NCBI GenBank assembly: GCA_026874595.1
Contig: CM049310.1
Coordinates: 55,553,058-55,617,057 of the forward strand
Reading direction: 5' to 3'
Origin: Sipunculus nudus
Taxonomy: Eukaryota > Annelida > Sipuncula > Golfingiida > Sipunculidae
DNA: 64,000 nt
Shown: positions 58,690 to 64,000 of the stretch, piece by piece
How the letters are laid out: every line of letters starts with the position of its first letter
How positions within the stretch are numbered: position 1 is the first letter of the stretch
Made by a program: the position numbers and the translations under genes
The notes under the pieces: model-generated
Database searches by the model: none
What the model was told of the DNA's origin: nothing
Seen by the model: only the letters and a program-made list of their open reading frames with translations

Positions 58690-59520
58690 TCTGAGATTTT
58701 ATTGTTTATTCTGGTTGATTTAACCTTGAAGATTCAGGTCAAGGTCACCAGTTATCGAGCTCCTCAAGAGACTCTATTAATAAAAAGTGTTTCAAATTTG
58801 AGGGAAAATGTGATACTTCAAAATGTATCGGATTCACATTTTTTTTTAATTCATCCAATATAACCTTGATGATAAAGGTCAAGGTCACCAGATTTTTAAC
58901 TGGTCCAAGATTGAGACATTTCCCAAGTTGAATTTCATGAAAATATATCAAGTGATTCAAAAGTTATAGCATTCAAAATAATTTCTATTCTTGCTGATTT
59001 GACCTTGAATATCCAGATCAAGGTCACCAGTTATCGAGCTCCTCAAGGGACTTAATTAAAACTTTGGTGTTTCAAATTTGGGGAAAAAATATGCACTACC
59101 TCTAAAGTTATCGGGTTCACAAATAATTCTGTTTCAGCCTATTTGACCATGATGTTGAAGGTCAAGGTCACCAGTTTTCGAACTTGTCCGAGATTTTGCA
59201 GATATATTTCACAAGTCAAATTCCATGAAAATATATAGGGTGGTTCAAAAATAATAATGTTCACAAATACTTTCTATTCTGACTGAATTGACCTTGAAGA
59301 TCCAGGTCAAGGTCACCAGGTTTCAGGCACCTTAAGGAACTTGATTTTAACAATAAGTGTTTCAAATTTTAGGAAAAAATATACAATACTTCCAAATTTA
59401 TGGGGGATAATGAAGGATAAGGTCACTGGTTTTCGAACTCCGAGATTTTGGTAGAAACAATTTAAATTTTAAATTTCATGAAAAATTGTTGAGTCGTTCA
59501 AATGTTATCACGTTCACAAA
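58690..59520 (+). repeat. Higher-order tandem array (A/B dimers) rich in TCAAGGTCA
   Basis: Units of about 140 bp alternate between type A (GACCTTGAAGATCCAGGTCA, then AGGTCACCAG...CGAGCTCCTCAAG...GTGTTTCAAATTT) and type B (AAGGTCAAGGTCACCAG...TTCATGAAAATATAT). This gives three A-B dimers of about 285 bp. TCAAGGTCA is exact at 58739, 58879, 59018, 59162 and 59307. The array fills much of the spacer between the inverted arms. Frames crossing it (58745-58960 minus) are not genes. Confidence 0.85.
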
Positions 59521-59710
59521 ATATGACACAGACGATGACGATAGTATGATAATTGTGATAATTGATTAAAATTGCAAATTTAGAAATGAAGCGATCTTTA
59601 TATTTATGGCCGAGGGAATAAGCTCACCAAAGTGTGACCTCTGGAATAATTAATCTTATTCTGATAGCAGAACGCTCTTAAGAGGGGTTGTGTTACGGGT
59701 TCACATAAAA

Positions 59711-59818
59711 GCCGACCGAACTTTCTCGCTAGTGAAGCTTGCTTTTCTAGCGAAGCGATTGGAACGCCGGGCAAGTGCGCCATTGACATGGGTTCGAATC
59801 CCGGATCGGCCCAGAATT
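59711..59818 (+). repeat. tRNA-derived SINE head
   Basis: An A-box-like TAGCGAAGCGATTGG (59748-59762) and a perfect B box GGTTCGAATCC (59791-59801) are 43 bases apart, start to start, as in a tRNA. The ends GCCGACCG and CGGATCGGC nearly pair, and a 7-bp stem TCGCTAG/CTAGCGA precedes the A box. It does not fold as a normal tRNA, so it is a SINE promoter or pseudogene. The minus-strand frame 59604-59864 is an artefact of this element. Confidence 0.6.
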
Positions 59819-59849
59819 TTCCCATGAAAAATTTATCTTCGTAACAGTA

Positions 59850-60543
59850 TTCGAGCAACTGCATAGTCCATTGAAAAATACAGAAACACTGCCAGTGGGG
59901 TTGCCAGTCAGTCAGACTGCCACAGATAGTCAGTAGATAGTCAGAAGGGACAGTCAGATAGACCTACACAAAGCTTGTCAGGCAGTCACTGATATCTGAT
60001 TTGATTTTGACTAGCTCTGGTGGCAAACATTTTCCACCACCTGGCTATGACTCTAGCTGTTCATCTGTCATGGTCTTTCTGACTGACCTGCACTCTAAAG
60101 GCCAGCCTGTTTGACATAGTTATTATTTATCTGGTGTGTTGTCTCCTAGACGATCAGTTAGCTAGTTCTCTGGAAGGATATATACCTGATAGTCAGATTG
60201 ATGACTAAAGCTCTGGCTCTAGCATTTATGTATCGTTGAACAAAGGGGAAGCCGTCTTGTGGATTACCAGTCTGGTAGTCAGAAAATAACTGACCACCTG
60301 TCGACCAGAAACATTTGTATAAAGACAGCTGGACTACCAGAGTGTCAGCCAATTAATTCAACAGACTGGACACTGCTACAGCTTTAGTCATCAATCTGAC
60401 TATCAGGCAAATATCCACCAAGAGATATAGCTGGTCTGACTGTCGTATCTGACCATCTACTGACTGTGTGTGATAATCTGACTTACTGTCAATCCAAATG
60501 GCAGTGTTTCTGTATTTTTTTTTGGACTATGCAGTTGTTCGAA
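59850..60543. mobile_element. 694-bp foldback element with nested inverted repeats
   Basis: TTCGAGCAACTGCATAGTCC (59850-59869, match continuing to 59893) is inverted at 60500-60543, with few mismatches. TA flanks both sides (59848-59849 and 60544-60545). Further inverted pairs lie inside: CTGATAGTCAGATTGATGAC near 60187 against 60385-60415, and the GTCAGTCAGAC/GTCTGACTG-type tracts. The interior is dominated by short CAGTCAG/CTGACTG repeats. No coding region. TA duplication suggests Tc1/mariner-type integration. Confidence 0.75.
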
Positions 60544-60544
60544 T

Positions 60545-60974
60545 ACAAAAAACACAAACTGCCTGTTAGTCAGACATTTAGTCAGAGATATAGACATTAA
60601 CTCAAACAGAAAGTATGAAGTACCGCAGGAGAGAGAGTCATTTGATCAGAGTCAAAATGAGAAACAGGTGTACCGGTTAGATAGTGAGCCAGCCTGTCAG
60701 AGAGTTTTTTTGTTCAAGATGATAGTCAATAGACATGACAAGCAAACGAATAGACTTACAGAGTCATAAGTAAAAAAAATGACCACCAGAGGTCCATATA
60801 TAAAATAAACTAGACTACCAAAGTCCGCCAAAATGCACGGAGGCAGGCCATTAATGTATAAGTATAAAGCTCGCTTCATTAACAAAACTGCAATCTTTAA
60901 TCAATTATCACAATTATTATACTATGATGAACTCAGTAATATATCCAGGTGAGATATAATATTAATCAAATGTA
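60545..60974. other. Spacer between foldback element and right arm
   Basis: It begins with more GTCAG-rich text (60560-60690) and then AT-rich sequence. No gene was seen. Confidence 0.4.
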
Positions 60975-62065
60975 ATTAATTAGAGAATTAATTATCAATT
61001 ATAATATGAATTATAATAACTTATATATTGTATTCTAGTGATAGAAATGGATATATGTGATATAAGCGTATTTATCCCCCCCCCCCCAAATAATATTTTG
61101 GCTGTTACTAGTCAAATTAAAATAAGGGTTTTGCTGTTAACAGAGATCAATGAACCAGTGACAAATATCTAAAAACATACAACTGTCATGATATATGATA
61201 CAAACCGGTAATAATTAGGATAAATGTTTACTGGAAATGCGTTAAGTGAGAGATAGAAAGAAATATACATTTGTTTCAATATTAAAATTTCTTGGCACGC
61301 TTTATAATGACCATGTGTAACAAACAGCTATGGTGTTGGTGAGGTCAACCTTTGTTTACTTTTGACTCCAACAAACGCTTTGATGAAAATATTTGCATAA
61401 TTTATGTTTCATTTTATAGAAACGCACAAATATAATCTTTTGTGGTCATTTGCAAAGATTCAATGAAAGATTTCAAAGTACCATTGTTAGATTTTGCCTT
61501 ACTCCTATTCGGCACATCCAGCAATACGTACAAAAAGTATGTAAAAGTGCAGGAATATCTTACAAACCGCGGGGTAATCACTACTTCTTTTCAAACTTTT
61601 TGACTCCAAGTGTTCAAAAACACCTGTAAACCTTCATTTAATTTATCATTAATAAAGAAAAAACTTTATATGGTCTCGGCGATAAATAAACCCTGATAAT
61701 GCGAGAAATTATAGGTAAAGGTCAAAGTTTGGAACCTTTTGACCTCTAGTGACCTTTTCATAAAATAAATTTGCATATCATTTGTATGAACTGGTAGATC
61801 TTGACAAGGCAAACATTTTAAGTGGTCATTTGAAATATTTTGGTCAAGAGTTGCAAAGTTAGGGTTGTTTGGATTTTCCTTACCTCTAATTATCTGCCTC
61901 CAGCTGAAAAAGTAGGTGTGGTTAAAAAGTCCATGGGAGGTATCCTCCATCCCAGTTTTTTTGCTGGCAACATCAATTTTCTGATTTGTTAGACCTAAGG
62001 CTACATAAAAATACCCATTAAAGTAAATCACAAGGGGGGTGCACTATGACCCCCACTAGCCCATG
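60975..62065 (-). repeat. Right arm of the inverted duplication
   Basis: This is the inverted copy of 57429-58510, ending CCCCCACTAGCCCATG. It differs by a C-run insertion (61076-61087) and scattered substitutions. The minus-strand frame 61666-62031 corresponds to the plus frame in the left arm. Confidence 0.85.
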
Positions 62066-62894
62066 GCCTAAGAGACCATCCACTGTGGAAGACATCACAT
62101 GTTCACAGACAGAAACACTTTTTACATTACGCCTGCCCCCATGGACAGATATATCAATATATCCTTTGTTGCCATGGCAACCAATCTTCCTCTCACAGTA
62201 CAAATTAATTACACTGTGTGTATTATTTTTTGCAATAACTAATGATTAGCATACTATTCTTGTAGACACATGAGACAGCCTGGTCTGCTGTTTACAATTA
62301 ATCCTTGGTGAATATATTAACATTCATCATCTCAGAGTCACCAATTCTATATTGATGGTATATAAAGTACTCTAATAATCAATGTCATAACCAGTCATGA
62401 TTGTGGTAATCATAACATAAAACATCAAAGTAATCCTCCAATCAGTTCATAAATCATGTTCATTAATACATATTCAATATGCTAGGGCATACATGAAATG
62501 AGATCTGATTTGATTCATGTTGGATAATAATTTGGTTAAAACATAAATATTCAAGCAGTCATGTTTTCATACTCTTTACAAGATCCCTTTTTAAACCTGA
62601 ATAAATGTCATATAAAAAGTGGAGAAATGTCAAGATATTAGTAATTCTAGTAGTATCAATTTTTATTTAAAGTAATACTTCAATTGCTTATCAGCACCAT
62701 CAGGTGGTCATTTGAGTAACTAGAAACAGCTCAGTGAAAAGATTAATGGTTGCACAGTTATTCAAATGTTAGTTCCAACCTAGAATATGGCAGCTGCATA
62801 TGGAAGCCAATGTGTAAAAATAAAATCATGGAAGTTTGGAAAATCTAGAGTTGGGCTACTAGAATGGTAAAGGTCTAAAACACTGCCCTTATGA
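62066..62894. other. No gene seen
   Basis: AT-rich sequence, nothing recognised. Confidence 0.4.
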
Positions 62895-63015
62895 AGAACA
62901 AGGCCTACAGGCCTAATGCGAACCTGTGCATTGGGAAATACACCAGGTATAATGCTTCAATGCTGGACCATAACTTTTCATGTATATGAACAATGCAAGT
63001 ACTAAACATTTTGAA
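62895..63015 (+). repeat. Dispersed repeat, second copy of 55515-55680
   Basis: See the partner entry. AGGCCTAATGCGAACCTGTG is the best-conserved part. Confidence 0.6.
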
Positions 63016-63189
63016 TAAGAAACAATTACACAAATATCACTGCTGAAATTCTGGCATGGGTGCAAATAACATAACAAGTGCCCCAGGGGTCATGACGCTC
63101 AGCTGACCAGGAAGACATTGACAAAAGTAATTTTATCATCTGAATGTCAAATTTGAATGAAATACTTTTTCCAAACTTGACCTTTTGTA

Positions 63190-63880
63190 TAAAATCATCC
63201 AATATTCATCGGGGTACTATGGAGCTCTGTAGCATGAAGGATATGGGTAACAGACACCTATTTTCAAGGTTTACAAGATGACTTTTCAGGGGGTCTCCCA
63301 GCATTTCAAAAAATGAAATTCTAGGTCCAGTTATTATGATTTGTGCCCTGTTAACAGATGACCAAATGTTTATTCTGGGGGGTATTTCAAGGCCGCATAG
63401 GATGAAGGATATGGGTAACAGAGATGTAATTTCAGGTGCACAAGGAGACTTTTCAGGGGCCTCCCAGCATATCAAGAAAGGAGATTCTAGGTCAAGTCAT
63501 TATAATTTGTGCTCTGTTAACAGATGACCAAATCTTTATTCTGGGGAGTACTTCGGAGCCCCATAGCATGAAGGATATGGGTAACAGAGACCTAATTTCA
63601 GATTTCCAAAGAGACTTTCCAAAGGCCTCCCTGCATGTCAAGAAAGAAGATTCTAGGTCCAGTCATTATGATTTGTGCCCTGTTAATATATGACCAAATC
63701 TTTATTCTGGGGGGTACTTCAGAGCCCCATAGCTCACAGAATATGGGTAACAGGGACCTTATTTCGGGTTTCCATGTAGACCTTTTATGGGCTTCCCTGG
63801 AGGTGAGGACAGAAGATTCTAGGTCCAGTCATTATTATTTGTGCCCTGTTTACAGATGACCAAATGTTTAAAGATCACAA
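63190..63880 (+). repeat. Tandem repeat, 166-168 bp unit, right cluster
   Basis: AGCATGAAGGATATGGGTAA (or a variant) starts at 63231, 63399, 63565 and 63731, so the period is 166-168 bp. Each unit continues with a CC(T/A)AATTTCAGG block, GAGACTTTTCAGGGGCCTCC, GATTCTAGGTCCAGTCATTA, TTTGTGCCCTGTTAACAGAT and GACCAAAT. Overlapping frames (63206-63859, both strands) follow the period. It is the same family as 581-1240 but much less decayed. Confidence 0.9.
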
Positions 63881-63889
63881 AAGTAGAGC

Positions 63890-64000
63890 AAAAAAAAAAT
63901 CGTAAAAAATAAAAAAAATATAGGTGGCGCCACCAATCTCCAGAAATTGATGAAACACTCCATGATCAATATCCATGCAAAGAATCATGGTGATTAATGC
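63890..64000 (-). repeat. Partial inverted copy of the 1.0-1.3-kb dispersed repeat
   Basis: Reverse-complemented, it reads TTTCTGGAGATTGGTGGCGC, then CACC and a T-rich run, matching 53930-54110. It contains a 12-nt palindrome GGTGGCGCCACC and runs off the window. Confidence 0.5.

Noticed and set aside
59711-59818. Functional tRNA gene
   Set aside because: A and B boxes are well spaced, but no 7-bp acceptor stem or anticodon arm forms at the right places.
59604-59864. Minus-strand frame containing a GFEPM-type motif
   Set aside because: That motif is the usual antisense translation of a tRNA B box (GGTTCGAATCC).
63206-63859. Series of overlapping repetitive frames on both strands
   Set aside because: They follow the 166-168-bp tandem repeat and diverge by nonsense and frame changes between units.
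58690-63880. CRISPR-like array from regularly spaced repeats
   Set aside because: The repeats are long tandem units without short constant repeats and unique spacers, in a eukaryotic genome and with no cas genes.

Overview
Kind of genome. This is nuclear DNA of an animal, most likely a bivalve mollusc or another lophotrochozoan. It is AT-rich, has almost no long reading frames, and is full of (TA)n and poly-G/C tracts, small DNA transposons with terminal inverted repeats (TIRs), tRNA-derived short elements and intron-borne repeats. Dispersed repeats with 'AGCTCAGCTG' ends, CCGTC-rich stretches and 'AGGTCAAAGGTCAAGG' phrases are, from general knowledge, common in bivalve genomes. The species call is an inference. 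No bacterial genes, CRISPR array or intact rRNA/tRNA gene was seen.

Genes. Only the 3' part of one protein-coding gene is well supported, on the + strand. A membrane-anchor exon (26831-26975) with a canonical donor is phase-matched to a terminal exon (50078-50294) across a 23.1-kb intron. A probable upstream ectodomain exon ends at 10689 with a perfect GTAAGT donor and the right phase. Together they predict a single-pass membrane protein: a Cys-containing ectodomain that weakly resembles the end of a galactose-binding-like (F5/8 or F-type lectin) domain, a juxtamembrane N-glycosylation sequon, one hydrophobic helix and a tail of about 85 residues without tyrosine. Two optional exons (19405-19485 and 26615-26703) may lie in the 16.1-kb intron. 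Inclusion of the second would shift the frame and stop translation just before the membrane helix. A weaker terminal-exon candidate lies on the minus strand (30955-31262). Most of the rest is intron or flanking DNA shaped by mobile elements.

Layout. 0-10 kb: diverged tandem repeat, possible solo LTR, two TIR elements, a non-LTR-like tail. 10-27 kb: the upstream part of the gene, with a GGTCCGG-rich TIR element, pogo-like and CAGGGGCGG-type elements, and a 261-bp tandem array carrying a 47-bp insertion with an 8-bp duplication. 27-50 kb: the large intron, holding a 1.3-kb dispersed repeat with nuclear-receptor-like motifs, a pogo/Tigger element that keeps a transposase N-terminus, and a 2.24-kb hAT-type element with a perfect 8-bp target duplication. 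50-57 kb: terminal exon, a PIF/Harbinger-like element in the presumed 3'UTR, and a second copy of the 1.3-kb repeat. 57-62 kb: a 4.6-kb inverted duplication whose spacer holds an A/B tandem array rich in TCAAGGTCA and a 694-bp foldback element. The right end carries the same tandem family as the left end.

Limits. Exons were called by eye from reading frame, splice sites and phase, without transcripts or homology searches. Identities and periods are manual estimates.
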